Of a stretch of DNA of 64,000 nucleotides, positions 17,206 through 27,561 are shown one piece after another. The position numbers and the translations under genes were made by a program. A model generated the notes under the pieces. It was not told where the DNA came from and searched no databases. It saw only the letters and a list, made by a program, of their open reading frames with translations. This stretch comes from Gracilaria domingensis (Eukaryota; Rhodophyta; Florideophyceae; Gracilariales; Gracilariaceae): the NCBI GenBank assembly GCA_022539475.1, contig VCMS01000080.1, positions 119,049-183,048 on the forward strand, in the 5' to 3' direction. How positions within the stretch are numbered: position 1 is the first letter of the stretch; each line of letters begins with the position of its first letter.

Positions 17206-17889
17206 GTGAAGCCAAAGTCCAGAAACGAAACTCTTTGCCGCAACCATGGAGAGCAACTCAACTTGCTGACTGATCCAGTTCATGACCGCCTCACTGTCGA
17301 AATTCGTCGCGGATGTACTCGCGGGTGCCGCTTCTGTCTTTCGGGCATGGTGCAGCGGCCTGCTCGAGACGTAAATCCAGATGATGTGATTAGGACAGTG
17401 AAGGAAGGCGTGAAAGCCACAGGATATGACGAGTTTTCATTGCTCTCATTGAGCTGTTCAGATTGGCTGAGCTTACCCAGCGTCGAGATTCAATTGAAGA
17501 ACGAGCTTCGTGAGGATGAAGAGTCGATATCACTTTCACTTGGATCGCAACGTGTTGATAGGTTTGATGAGCACATAGCCCATGTGCTTGATGGAAGCCG
17601 AAAATCTGGACTGACATTTGCGCCAGAGGCCGGAACTCAACGAATACGAGATGTCATCAACAAAGGCTTGACCAACGAAGACTTGCTGAAAGGTGTTAAG
17701 CTCGCTTATGATTCAGGTTATCATAACGTGAAACTCTACTTCATGATCAATCTTCCATCTGAAACAGACGATGATGTTATGGGCATAGCAGACAGCAGCG
17801 ACAAATGCCCACTCGTCCAGAGGGAACAATCACCTCTTCCAAAACGTGGTCTTCAGATATGCGAGCAAGAGACACACATCAAAATATGA
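17206..17889 (+). pseudogene. radical SAM protein fragment (TIGR03960/YgiQ-like B12-binding radical SAM family)
   Basis: The segment from ~17275 matches the core of B12-binding radical-SAM proteins. It has RRGCTRGCRFC with the CxxxCxxC iron-sulfur motif, then YDEFSLLSLSCSD, GLTFAPEAGTQRIRDVINKG, and VKLYFMINLPSETDDDV. After that the match stops and the reading becomes unrelated (SSDKCPLVQREQ). The usual N-terminal B12-binding domain and the C-terminal part are absent, and the fragment starts ~180 bp after the hydrolase stop. I therefore call it a truncated gene or relic. Introns hiding the missing parts cannot be excluded, but no matching coding sequence is visible close by. Confidence 0.7.
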
Positions 17890-18280
17890 AATGAATAACT
17901 GCTTCGAACAGAAGTATGATGAGAAGTACAAGTGACCATAGTACGAGACAGAAGGAGCGAATGTTGTACGGCGAAACTGAAAGTCCTTCAGTTCCACGAT
18001 CTGTTCTGACGACATGATCAGACGCTCTTTCCATGCCATGAGAAATTTCGTCGAGCATGACATTCTGTGAATCAAATTCGTTGTACATCAGCCCAGGTAT
18101 TCGTTTTACGGACTCCACGCCTGTAGCAAGTCCTTGGAGGTCTTTTTCTTGTGTGACAAGAGCAAGCCGTTGTTGTTCCAGCACTTGCTCCGCAGAAAGC
18201 GCTGCTTCATTTAAACTGCCATAAGCGGATGCATTGGATGCAGGCTTTCGGTCACCAAGGAGTTCTTCGCGTGCTGAGAA
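17879..18280 (-). CDS. Qc-SNARE (syntaxin 8-like), tail-anchored
   Basis: Minus-strand frame ending in a tail anchor of ~20 hydrophobic residues (FCLVLWSLVLLIILLFEAVI). Before it is a SNARE motif: AEQVLEQQRLALVTQEKDL..., with the central zero-layer glutamine in NEFDSQNVMLDEI, closely like the syntaxin-8/Qc pattern LDEQNEIIDDL. Such proteins act in endosomal or Golgi membrane fusion. The same frame stays open upstream to 18895, but that part overlaps the uL18 gene and a hairpin and looks non-coding. A pyrimidine tract ending CTTCTCAG near 18280 could be a 3' splice site, so the N-terminal exon is uncertain. The C-terminal half is secure. Confidence 0.75.
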   Translation of the reverse strand, partial: FSAREELLGDRKPASNASAYGSLNEAALSAEQVLEQQRLALVTQEKDLQGLATGVESVKRIPGLMYNEFDSQNVMLDEISHGMERASDHVVRTDRGTEGLSVSPYNIRSFCLVLWSLVLLIILLFEAVIHFIF

Positions 18281-18580
18281 GGACGGGGGCGCGGACCGGA
18301 CGTGGACGACGCAGCGGCGGCGGACGGGCGGCTGTGCGTAGGCGAGAGAGACGGGCAGACGAATTGTAGGTGTGTATCGGAAGGGGGGGGACGAAGGCTT
18401 GAACGCGAGCCATGACGGACAGCGGGACTGAGCGCGACTGAACACGGCGGGGTGGGCCCGTGAAGGGCAGACGGACGGGAAGACCAAACGGAAGCGCACA
18501 AGATCAAACGCTCGCTCGGCAAAAGATGCAAAAATGGAAAGGTACTGACGGTACCCAAAGGTACACTGCTGCGCGCCGCA

Positions 18581-18685
18581 CGCGCCAAAATCAAAACGCT
18601 TCGCTCTGGTACAAAGAGCGAAGCGTTTTGATTTCGGCGCGCGCAGCGCGCAGAGCGAAGCGTTTTGATTTCGGCGCGCGCGGCG
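18581..18685. repeat. 27-bp inverted repeat with a further direct copy, between SNARE and uL18
   Basis: The left arm 18581-18607 ends AAATCAAAACGCTTCGCTCT. The right arm, from 18615, is its reverse complement with one mismatch; the loop is GGTACAA. The right-arm sequence recurs 37 bp further on (from 18652). The surroundings are very rich in GC and GCGCGC. Confidence 0.9.
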
Positions 18686-18743
18686 CGCAGCGCGGCGCGA
18701 CGGCGAGGCGGCGGCGCGCGCGCGAGCGAGCGAGACGTGGAGC

Positions 18744-19079
18744 ATGGCGGGCGTAAGGGTGCGGCGGCCAGACGCCGACACGCTGCGACTGCTGCTGCGG
18801 CTGACCAGCCGGCACGTGCACGCGCAGCTGGTGGACAAGCATGCCGGACGCATCGTCGTCGCCGCGCACACTACGGAGCCGGCGGTGCGCGACATGATTG
18901 ACGCGGCCGCGCCGCGCGGCAGTTACGTCACTACGTCCGTGCCGGCGGCCGGCGTGGTCGGCAGGGTGTTTGCGCAGCGCGCCGTGCGCATGGGTATCTC
19001 GGACTCCGACGTGTACTGGCAGCGGTCTGGCCGATATCACGGCAAGATCAAGGCGACCAAGCTAAGGCAGATCTCATAA
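18744..19079 (+). CDS. ribosomal protein uL18, mitochondrial/bacterial type
   Basis: 111 residues from ATG 18744, the expected length for bacterial-type L18. Features in order: RLTSRHVHAQLVDKHAGRIVVAAHT, equivalent to the 'r.S.kHiyaQvid...g.tl..asT' strand; VGRVFAQRAVRMGISDSDVYW, the 'vG..iA.rA...gi..v.fDR' segment; and RSGRYHGKIKA, the terminal RNA-binding G-x-Y-H-G-x-[IV]-x-A motif. It binds 5S rRNA in the large subunit; in mitochondria lacking 5S rRNA it binds the equivalent site. Absence of a clear transit peptide and the W in place of the usual 'fDR' fit a mitochondrial version (uL18m). It diverges from the SNARE gene across the GC-rich hairpin. Sequence is GC-rich compared with its neighbours. 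Confidence 0.8.
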   Translation: MAGVRVRRPDADTLRLLLRLTSRHVHAQLVDKHAGRIVVAAHTTEPAVRDMIDAAAPRGSYVTTSVPAAGVVGRVFAQRAVRMGISDSDVYWQRSGRYHGKIKATKLRQIS

Positions 19080-19317
19080 AGCTTTGTGCAGTCGGGTCGG
19101 TGCTTCTGATAGCGTTTGGAAAGTTCGCAGTCATCGGAGGTGGCGACATCGGAAACATGTTCTACAGGTAAAGTTTCCGAGATTATTGCGTATTGGGGGT
19201 AGCAGGACGGGGTTATCTCAATTTCTAACTGTCCTGTGATAGAAAACTGAGTATTATGAGCTCCGTTCTTACGCGTGCTTCCGTTATGGAGGTATGGTTT
19301 TATGTGAAGTAAGATTG

Positions 19318-20312
19318 TCAGTTTGTTAAAGTTTCATTTCCGTCTAGTCGAAGCCCGGCGTCTTCCAGCTCAACATCCTTAAAAGCCCTTCTTGTTAAAC
19401 GAGTGATGAAGAACATCGCAGCGGCCATGGATACAACACACAAACCCTTCAATATTAACGGAAGTATGGAGGCGCCGCCAGTTATCACTCCAGCTCCGAC
19501 GTCACTCGCAGCAGCTCCAACCAGGACAAGATTGAAAACGCTTGGTGCGATTCCTATCATCGTAGCAAAGACATACTCGACAAACGACACTCCCGTCACA
19601 CTTAACAGGTAGTTGAGCATAAACCCAGGAAAAGGGCTTAGCCGCATGAGCAAAACAAACTTCCATCCCCCTTCGTGACCACTTTCCAACAGAATACGTC
19701 GTAATCGTGGTTTAGACTCCAAGAAGCTTACCGCACGAGCCTTCAACCAAGTACGCCGAGGGCAAACGCAGCTGCCGGTGCAATTGTCTTCGAGATGAAT
19801 AGGGCCAAAAAGGCATGTAAGGACGGTAGCACCGCTCCTGCTGCAAGCATTAGTCGCATGTTCGCCGGGAAACAACACAGAACAGTGAAGACATTCACAC
19901 AAGCAAGCAGGACTGCTGCCTTGGTTGCGCCCAGACTTGCGGCATGTGTTGCAATAGTTGCCATTAGCTGCTGTTGACGAGCCAGTCGTGCGAACGCATA
20001 CGCACCGAATGCCAGAGCGATAAGCGTTATTATTCGGCTTCGGAAACGTGACGGCGGTGTTCTTCTGTCTTTCGATAGGGAAGAAGGGATTGGCTCGAAT
20101 GCTGTTGAAGTCACAGGCGGATGTGGCTGTGATGTTGTCTCGTGCGATTCCGACACATTGTGAGTTGCTGTAGCCGTGCAGCACAGCAACGGCAGATTGC
20201 GTGGGCGCTTGCGTTTAACGGACCGAAACGCATGGGGTGCGGCAGTGGGAGAAAGCTGTACCTTTACCGCGGAGAGAGGCACAGATATCCGGAGGGAAAC
20301 AATAAAGGCCAT
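19318..20312 (-). pseudogene. VTT-domain (DedA/TVP38-TMEM64 type) membrane protein, one frameshift
   Basis: The frame from ATG 20312 has a Ser/Thr/Arg-rich N-terminus (~90 residues) that resembles a plastid transit peptide, then hydrophobic helices (LIALAFGAYAFARLA; AVLLACVNVFTVLCC; FALGVLG). It stops with TGA at 19743-19745. One base out of frame the protein resumes: WLKARAVSFLESKPRL, then the VTT signature FVLLMRLSPFPGFMLNYLLSVTGV, then two further helices, to 19318. So a single-base change near 19747 breaks an otherwise intact ~330-residue protein. VTT proteins are lipid scramblases or membrane-traffic factors. No intron of plausible length fits the junction. It could be a sequencing error or a fresh pseudogene. 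Confidence 0.8.
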
Positions 20313-20669
20313 GGAGGAACGCGATGTTGAGTGTGGGAAGTCAATAAAGCGGATGGTGGTAGAAGCGACCGGACGGATCGTGAACTATGAATTTAATTCA
20401 GGGGATGAGGCGGCGTGCGCATTTGTACAGCCGAAGGAGATTGTACGCCACGAACGGCGACCGAGACCACCCGTTACTCTGCTCGAAATATGTGGGTCTA
20501 TCAGAGTCCCGATGTTACCCTTAAGGGCCAAGTCAAGAAAAGACGCCAAGCACGAACCACTATCTATTCGCCGTTCAAGACGTTCTGACAAGCTCTCCTT
20601 CGCCCGACCCCCATTCGTTTGGCAGACCAAGCGAAAAAGAAGCTCGTCGCTTTTCACCTGCTCAGACCA

Positions 20670-22103
20670 TCAAGCACAATCCTTCAGCGCCTGTTTGATC
20701 AGAACTACCTGCTGCTCCCACTCTTCTTTCTCGACTCCTTCTTCAACTTTTGCCTTCGCTACAGCGAGCTCGTCCAGCAATTTTCTTCTGTTTCCAATTC
20801 GAGTCAACTTCGAAGACGCTCTCGCATTCTTCACGTTCTGTTCCTCAATCTCGTTGTCCTTTCCCCTTTCTTTTTCCTCTGCCACGAAGTAGCTGCTTGC
20901 CGACTCAAAGAACTTCATCCCAGCCTCCTGAAAATCCCCTGAAGAGCGCTTTTTCGACGTGGACTTCGTACCAGATATTCCTCCTTGCGACCCCATATCA
21001 AACCTCCCAGCTCCGCCTTCGTGCCCAAAACTTCCAGAGTAGTCAATAGTTCTCGCCGCGGCATTCAAAATCTGCACATCTTCGTTACTAGTCCCCAAAC
21101 CGAAAACAACCGCACCCACAATGACTCTTTTCCTGTCGCGCTCGCTGAGAGTGTAACATCTCTTGCTCTTGTCCGTCTCCATAAACTCTTTAAAGTTTGG
21201 ATTGTTCTGACCACTTCGTCGGAAATTTGCAAAGGGTAGTGACGAAAGTGTTCGAAAACCGTTACTGACGGAACGCAAGTACGCGCCAGGTCGAAAGTGA
21301 CTAGGCGGGTCTTCGGGAGTGTTTGGCTCATCAAAGAGATACTCTAACGCCTGACGTGGACGCAAAAGTGGGTCGTTATACCTTTTCTCAATTACATTCA
21401 CCCATTCATCTACCGGCTTCTTCTTCCTATCAAGATCAGAACGCTTCGATATTGTCTGGGATGACCTGAGATAGGCTGGACGACATTCCGGATCATCCCT
21501 AATTAGAAGCATCAACCGCGTAAATTCAGAAAGAGAGAAAGGTTTCTGCTTCGCAGGTTTCCGTTTCGCGGTCACAATATCTCCCTCTGTCAAATCTATA
21601 GCCGTAGATTTAGATATGCGGCTCTTTTTTGCAGGAGTGGTTCTGGTTTTCGCAGGGCTTTCTGCTTTTCGTTTTGAACGAGCTGAAGAGCTTTTTCCAC
21701 GCGCTACAAGTTCAGGAAACCGCCTGACTTTCTCAACAACTTCAGACGGTGTACAACTTGTGAGATCGCGTAAGGCTGGAATAACGGGCAAGGGTGGATT
21801 CTGATAAACGAGTACCCACTTTTTTTCGAAAGTCGGATAGTCCCAATCTTTTCCTTGGAATACATCGCGGACAGTTGAGAGCGCTTTTACGACGCAATTA
21901 TCATATATAAAGATCATTATTTGAGCAACGAGAACTGCTTTCGAAGAAGCCTGATGCTTGAAATGCTGCGATACATCCCAGAACTTGTAAATTTCTCGCA
22001 AAATCTCGACGGATTGACTGCACAAAAACACGTAAGCTTTGTGAACGTCTGTGTCTCTGGCCACTGCTGCAATGTTTGTTTTGCTACCCTCGGAGGACGC
22101 CAT
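20670..22103 (-). CDS. unrecognised basic protein, DNA-binding-like, ~477 aa
   Basis: I do not recognise the family. From ATG 22103 (the frame is open to another ATG at 22343, but that extra 80 residues is low-complexity Ser/Pro) it shows a helical N-terminal region to ~120, with a DxPxFEKKW helix. Next is a lysine-rich linker with nuclear-localisation-like runs (RSKRKAESPAKTRTTPAKKSR). Then comes a compact domain, FSLSEFTRLMLLIRDDPECRPAYL...LDRKKKPVDEWVNVIEKRYNDP. The pattern 'E..RL..LI.DD...R......S...LD......D.W...I...(F/Y)ND' resembles Myb/SANT-like domains of transposon-associated proteins. The C-terminus is a charged coiled coil (LLDELAVAKAKVEEGVEKEEWEQQ). It may be a nuclear DNA-binding protein or a transposon accessory gene. 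Confidence 0.6.
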   Translation of the reverse strand: MASSEGSKTNIAAVARDTDVHKAYVFLCSQSVEILREIYKFWDVSQHFKHQASSKAVLVAQIMIFIYDNCVVKALSTVRDVFQGKDWDYPTFEKKWVLVYQNPPLPVIPALRDLTSCTPSEVVEKVRRFPELVARGKSSSARSKRKAESPAKTRTTPAKKSRISKSTAIDLTEGDIVTAKRKPAKQKPFSLSEFTRLMLLIRDDPECRPAYLRSSQTISKRSDLDRKKKPVDEWVNVIEKRYNDPLLRPRQALEYLFDEPNTPEDPPSHFRPGAYLRSVSNGFRTLSSLPFANFRRSGQNNPNFKEFMETDKSKRCYTLSERDRKRVIVGAVVFGLGTSNEDVQILNAAARTIDYSGSFGHEGGAGRFDMGSQGGISGTKSTSKKRSSGDFQEAGMKFFESASSYFVAEEKERGKDNEIEEQNVKNARASSKLTRIGNRRKLLDELAVAKAKVEEGVEKEEWEQQVVLIKQALKDCA

Positions 22104-22415
22104 GGTTTTGCAGGTGTGCTTGGAGACAGAATGCAGCAAAAAATTCTTACCCAGGCAGCCTAATGTGGTTGAACGGAAAGTTAAAGAATGTGGAAGGCTT
22201 CGTTTCGACGGTGTTGGTGGATAGAGCCGCGGCGACAGCGGTGGAGAGTTGGGAGGGGGTGCGCACGGCAACAACGAGCGTTGGGCTTTAAAACTGCATT
22301 CTGGTGAGCTGGACACCAATTTGCTGGAGTCAGGAGATGTCACTGGTGGCTCGTTCTGCGTGACACACTTGGATCCGAATGCTATGGGATTGAATCAAGA
22401 ACAGAAGCTCCTATC

Positions 22416-22507
22416 GTGAATAGATTGTGCTTTTCACAAAAACGTTTCTATTCACGAAATTGCTTGTGAATAGCTCCAGCTTTTGACAAAAAAGTTTGTA
22501 TTCACGC
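22416..22507. repeat. 50-bp tandem repeat, each unit a hairpin
   Basis: GTGAATAG starts at 22416 and at 22466. Each unit closes with TATTCACG, so each can fold (GTGAATA...TATTCAC) around a CTTTTSACAAAAA core. Roughly two copies; no gene covers it. Confidence 0.75.
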
Positions 22508-25119
22508 CATAGCGACGAATGTGCGAAGCCCCTTTTTGCATCGTGGAAAAGGCCATGGGAGGAGTCTCGAGACTGTGCGAGACTGCCCTTAACTGTTTGG
22601 AACCGCCACAAGCTTGCTCGGAAATCCACCAAGGATTCTCGGCTGCGAGGCAACACTAGAACGTCGAATTGTTGCCCAAACCGATCTACTGAAGTAGCAC
22701 AAATCAATTAATAATGCCAAATTTCGAAGTACCAAGCAACAAGCTCGTAAGACTTACACTCAAAAGTTTATGTTGAATTATCAGCGCTTTGAGAAGAAAT
22801 CTTTTAGCTTTGATGAGGAGCTTTGCGTCTTGGCTCAAAAAGTTAAAATTTTCTTTTTGTTAAAAACTACAACGAAAACCGAACTTTTTATGTTTGAAAA
22901 AATAAGTTTCTCTTAAGTTAGAACAAAATATTCAGTGGGAGATGCGGGCATCAGAGATCGTGATGCTGCGCATTTTCACGGGAAGCTGCGGGAAATAGCG
23001 TGTTTTAGAAACCACACGTATTTGCATCCTGTTTTATTTACAACAATGCGAATGATAACTTAAGTTTTATGCCATCTCACCACAGCCATGTATTATTAAA
23101 ATCAGAATGTCAATTTATTCTGTATGGCTTACATTTCTGACATTATTAGGATATTTTTAATGTGAATATTTTCTTTTTATTTGCGTTTTTGACGAAAGTT
23201 GCTTTTACTACTGCCCTGTTCTGAGAACTAAGACCGTTCTACTCAACTTATCTCCATAAGTTCGTAAATATTGCAGAGTATAACAATATAAGAATACAAC
23301 TTACCATAAGCTCTTGTTTCCTTCGACACTTTTGGCACAATCTAACCGTCAAAATTTAAGAAACAATGTTAATTACAAAGCTTCTACTGGCGTACACACT
23401 CTGCAATCAGCTCAAATTTAACCCTTTTGGGACTAAAAGTTCTTATGTCTAGTGAGCAAGACATCATAAAAAGCCAATGAGAAAGAAGGAAATGTCGTGA
23501 TCTTGCAGCTTAAGAAGAGCCGTGTAACAAATCATGTCTATTGAAATACACGTAAAACTCGAGTTTAAATTTTATTGGTTTGATTTCAAACTGATTGCAT
23601 TAAGGTAGCCAATTGAAAAGTTTCATTGCTTATGTCTAGTGAGCTAAAAACAAGAAGGACAGACAACTGGCAGGATGACAATGATTGGTTAAAGTGGCTA
23701 CCCAATCATGTCGCCCGCTTACGTCAAACTCATTAGAGATGAGCGAATTCTCTCAAAAGGTTTGAGAGCCAATTTTAGCTTAAATAGAAAACAAACTAAC
23801 AATAATAGAAATTCTGATAATCTTCTTACATTGCTGAAACGTTGACTAAAATTCGCGCTTTTATACATGACCATCTTTTTCTTATCGCATAATTAGTCGC
23901 TTTTACTACCTGAACTGGAAATAAGCAAGACAGAAAAGGTTGTTTCGTCGTGAACTTTTATTGCCAAAGTATACACTGGCAAAAAGGTACAGTGCGCATG
24001 AACACCCTTCCGTCGTTTGCCCTGAACCTTTCGCAGAACGACATGCATATGTATCTTGCGATAACAAAACAGGTTATTGCCATATATACCTTCACCCGCA
24101 TATGAAGAAATATTCTATGTTCCGCTACGCATGGCAATACTTCCGCTGTGTTGTCTCCCATTTGCATGCGTAAGATCGACGATTTTGTTTACGACGATGA
24201 TGACAGTTATGTTCCAGCATGTCTGAACCGTCTTTGGATACCATGTGATACGGTTTATTGACAACTTTCTGTTGGCTGCATTACCATCAGACCAGCCAGC
24301 AATCTCAGTGGACTGTATCGAAGCCCGCCGGAATCTTTCCGCTCTCTTCCGGCGGCTGGCATTTTAAGACACTTTTTCAAGAGCTGTTGGAAGTGTTCTA
24401 CTGTAATAGATTATCTGAGAATGAGTATAGACACGCAATGGATGTAACTCTATGTTATAGATGGCAAGTGGAACGTGTACAACAGATTGCAAAGAGTATT
24501 CTTTTAAGTGCTCAACGCAGCAAGAGGGTTGTGGTCGCTTCTCTGCTCCAAACCTTCTGCGGTGTTCGTGTGTCGCTGGCGCTGCCGCATGCTGGGTTCT
24601 ATACGCGATCCTTTTATTGCTATCTGTCTTTTTAGGAAAGGAAATCGTCAGAGCCATAGCTATGGAGGGCATCTGGGATGTTCATCGACCGCGATGGAGA
24701 CAAGCCCTCAGAGAGGTGAATTGATTTCAGCATGATATCCTCCATATAAACTATATTAGAATTACGAAACCTCAAGATGTCCATTTGATCACCTTAAAAT
24801 GTTTATATGATATACGTAAATGATGCTCACATGACGCATTAAATATAACCAAATGATAACTGCTTGATGCACTTATGATGTACAACGAGATGTCCACTAG
24901 ATTTTGTGACGTGCAAATGATGCACAGCGAATTTGGAGACATCCATGGGTCAAATCGTCCTGCATCATATAAATATTTTTGGAATGGTTCTTGTAAATCC
25001 AAAAGATATGTAAATGGCATCAATTAGGAACATCACTTAGAGGCATCCAACGGGGGTACAATGGCACATCATTCGGGTATCTTGGATGCGCAGAAGATAT
25101 CTAACTGATATCTCATAGA
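22508..25119. other. gene-poor AT-rich stretch
   Basis: I see no supportable gene. Minor features are a TATGTCTAGTGAGC direct repeat (near 23443 and 23630) and a perfect 9-bp hairpin, CCGCCGGAA...TTCCGGCGG, near 24328-24355. From ~24760 to 25120 a quasi-periodic sequence is rich in ATGATG and GACATCC words, resembling 36180-36600. Confidence 0.5.
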
Positions 25120-25149
25120 TGTATCAATGTTTCATCCGATAGACATTTC

Positions 25150-26147
25150 CTGCGAAGAACTCTATCTTACAGCGGCCACCGACTACCTGCAAGGTGCGCC
25201 CTTCTCGTGAATCACTCCGCAATATGCGCTTATGGCGAGAACTTAAACGCGGAAAAGGCCACGACATGCTCCCATTCACAAATGAGTTGTGCGTGCATGC
25301 GAACGCAGCCGACATTGGCTACGGTGGAACCCTAGCGCTCTACATCGAACCCAGTTTGCCGGGTTTGTGAGAAAGTCAAGATTTTTGAGCGGCTGCGGAT
25401 CGCATGCAGTTGATTACAGTGCGGTAGCTTTGCGCAGTTCTTCTGTTGCTACACTCGCACTTCTCCGTTTTCGTATTCAAACTCGAGGTACGGAAGATAC
25501 TGTTACACGAGTACAATCAGGAGGTAGTGTCGGTGCTCAATGCGATGGCGCATCGTCTTCGATGATGAGCGAGCTACGCAAGATACAGGTACTGCTCAAG
25601 GTGATTGGAATGCGACTGGGATCTCGCTGGATACCCACAGCCGTCAACTGGTTTGCGAATCATCTCTCTCGGACCTGGAACCCAGCAGATGTTACAACCA
25701 CGAAGGCATTCATCGACTCCATCCGGCTTGACCATGGCTTGGACGAAATCTCTTTCAGAGAACGTCCGCTCAACGAAGCATACCAGGCGCGGGGAAAGAA
25801 CCTAGCCGAGAAGCAGCACCGCCCTTTGTCATACGGCCGGGCTAGGCTTTGCGATCCTCCGTTCGGCCTCCTCCCCATCGCTGTGCGGAAGCTCGATATG
25901 GGGGAGGCAAAAGGACTACTGATCGCACCGAATTGGCCGGCGCAAGCTTGGTTCGCGCGGTTAGTGGCATGAAACTCCCGGATGTCGTATCTCGATGGCA
26001 AACAGGCCCACAGCGCTCTGCACCTTCTGGATGACGGCGCAATCAACCCGGGTTAGGGCCTTGTTCTCGCCATCAGAGATTGACCGAGACTTGGAAGTCG
26101 GGCATCCAGGTGACAGTGCTCTCACGCGCTGAAGCTCGCCTGGCGAC
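25150..26147 (+). mobile_element. DIRS-type retroelement relic, RNase H and connector part
   Basis: Broken frames carry the characteristic DIRS RNase H and following region: LWRELKRGKGHDMLPFTNELCVHANAADIGYGGTL in one frame, then in the 25289-25972 frame MSELRKIQVLLKVIGMRLGSRWIPTAVNWFANHLSRTWNPADV. RARLCDPPFGLLPIAVRKLDM and LLIAPNWPAQAWFARLVA close it; the 'dPPf.LLp.v..K' and 'aP.WpaQ.Wf..L' strings are typical of DIRS elements. The reverse transcriptase proper is missing on the left, and at least two frame changes and stops are present. The element resumes on the far side of the Copia insertion at 31143. Confidence 0.7.
26143..26147. repeat. target-site duplication of the Copia element, left copy (GCGAC)
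   Basis: GCGAC precedes the LTR at 26148 and recurs directly after the other LTR at 31143-31147. Confidence 0.8.
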
Positions 26148-26486
26148 TTTCACAGATATTGAAAGTGAGTTGGCGAGAGAGCTGTTGAGATTTAGCTCAA
26201 CCATCTTCGCCACTTTTTATATGCAATAATTTCAACTCAAAGCGTCAATGCCTACTGTGCCATTGATGCTGCTTCTCAACGCAATATTGTTATCAGCGCT
26301 AAATGAATTGACAATACTGCACCTTGTTCGTCGTTATGTCGCAACATTAACAAACTCTACGCATATGTATTGCTGTGACGTACAGGTTCCTAAAATGTGT
26401 CATGCATTTGCATGCACGAACGGAAATTGGTCAAAAGCATCTATTCCCTTCTTGTGCATCCTATTTCTTTCCAGCTCACACTAATA
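26148..26486 (-). repeat. Copia 3' LTR (339 bp)
   Basis: Copy of 30804-31142. It is at the 3' end of the minus-strand element, next to the purine tract at ~26487-26500. Confidence 0.88.
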
Positions 26487-26493
26487 CTCCCCC

Positions 26494-27561
26494 TCAAGAA
26501 GAGAATGAAGTAATTCCAAGCTGCAGACGATGCTTTTCAAACAATGAAGCCGAAAGTATCTTAATGAAAGCATCTGCAAGATTATCCTCAGAAGGAATAT
26601 ATCGCACAGTGACCAGTCCTCGTTGTATCTTTTCCTTGACGTACTTATACCGGATTCCAACGTGCTTCACATCGCGCATTCCTTGACGATCATTGGTCCA
26701 ATAGATACTGCCCAGATTATTCTGCCACACAACTGTTGGAAAGCTCAGCAATTGCATTACATCTTTCATAAACTGCTGAATCCAAACTGTGTTCCTAATA
26801 CACTCTGATAAAGCGTAAAATTCAGCCTCACAGGTAGAAAGTGATACGGATGACTGCATCTTTGACATCCAAAAGACATTACTGTTTCCAACCTTGATAA
26901 CGAAGCCACTTCGGGATCTTCTGGAGTCTTTGTCTCGGCCCCAATCCGCGTCTGACCATGACACCAACTGCATGTTGTCATCCTTCGGGATCAAAAGAAC
27001 ATGATCGATCGTTCCCTTAAGATAACGCAGTATATGTTTTACTGCTTTCCAGTGTAGCAGCTTTGGACTTGAGCTATATTTTCCGAGCATAGAGACGGCA
27101 GTTGCAATATCAGGTCGGGTTCGAGTGGAGAGAAAGAGAAGTTTTCCAACCGTTTCACGATATGGTATGCGTTCCATTGCAAACTTCTCTTCATCGGTAG
27201 CTACTGTCAAAGGCTCGTACAAATGGTGAGTTACGGGGAGAGGAGTGCGGAGAGGTTTGCAGTTTTCCATGTTGGTCTCCTGAAGTATCTTCTGCACAAG
27301 AGCTCTTTGGCCCAACCTGATTTCCGTCCCTGTCTCATGAATCTGGACTCCAAGAAAGAAATTACTGCGCTTCATATCCTTAACTTCATACTCTTGCATG
27401 AGCGTGTTCTTCACGTCTGAGACTGCTTCCGGGTCTCCAAACAGCACTATGTCATCCACGTATGCCAAGACAATGACAGTCATGTCCGCATGATGACGGA
27501 AGAAAACACAGTCACTGCTGGTAATCTGTTGTAGCCCAGTTCGTTTCAAGAATGAAGACAA
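26494..27561 (-). pseudogene. Copia pol: RT C-terminal part and RNase H
   Basis: The frame contains the RT active site in LAYVDDIVLFGD, followed by the Copia-type connector (RMPYRETVGKLLFLSTRTRPDI-like region) and RNase H: SWSDADWGRDKDSRRS, then CEAEFYALSECI. Ends FSS at 26494. The first part of RT is separated by stops upstream, so no functional RT can be made from this copy. Confidence 0.85.

Noticed and set aside
18281-18895. N-terminal extension of the SNARE frame
   Set aside because: It runs through the hairpin and into the uL18 coding region on the other strand and is low-complexity; likely non-coding or upstream of a splice site.
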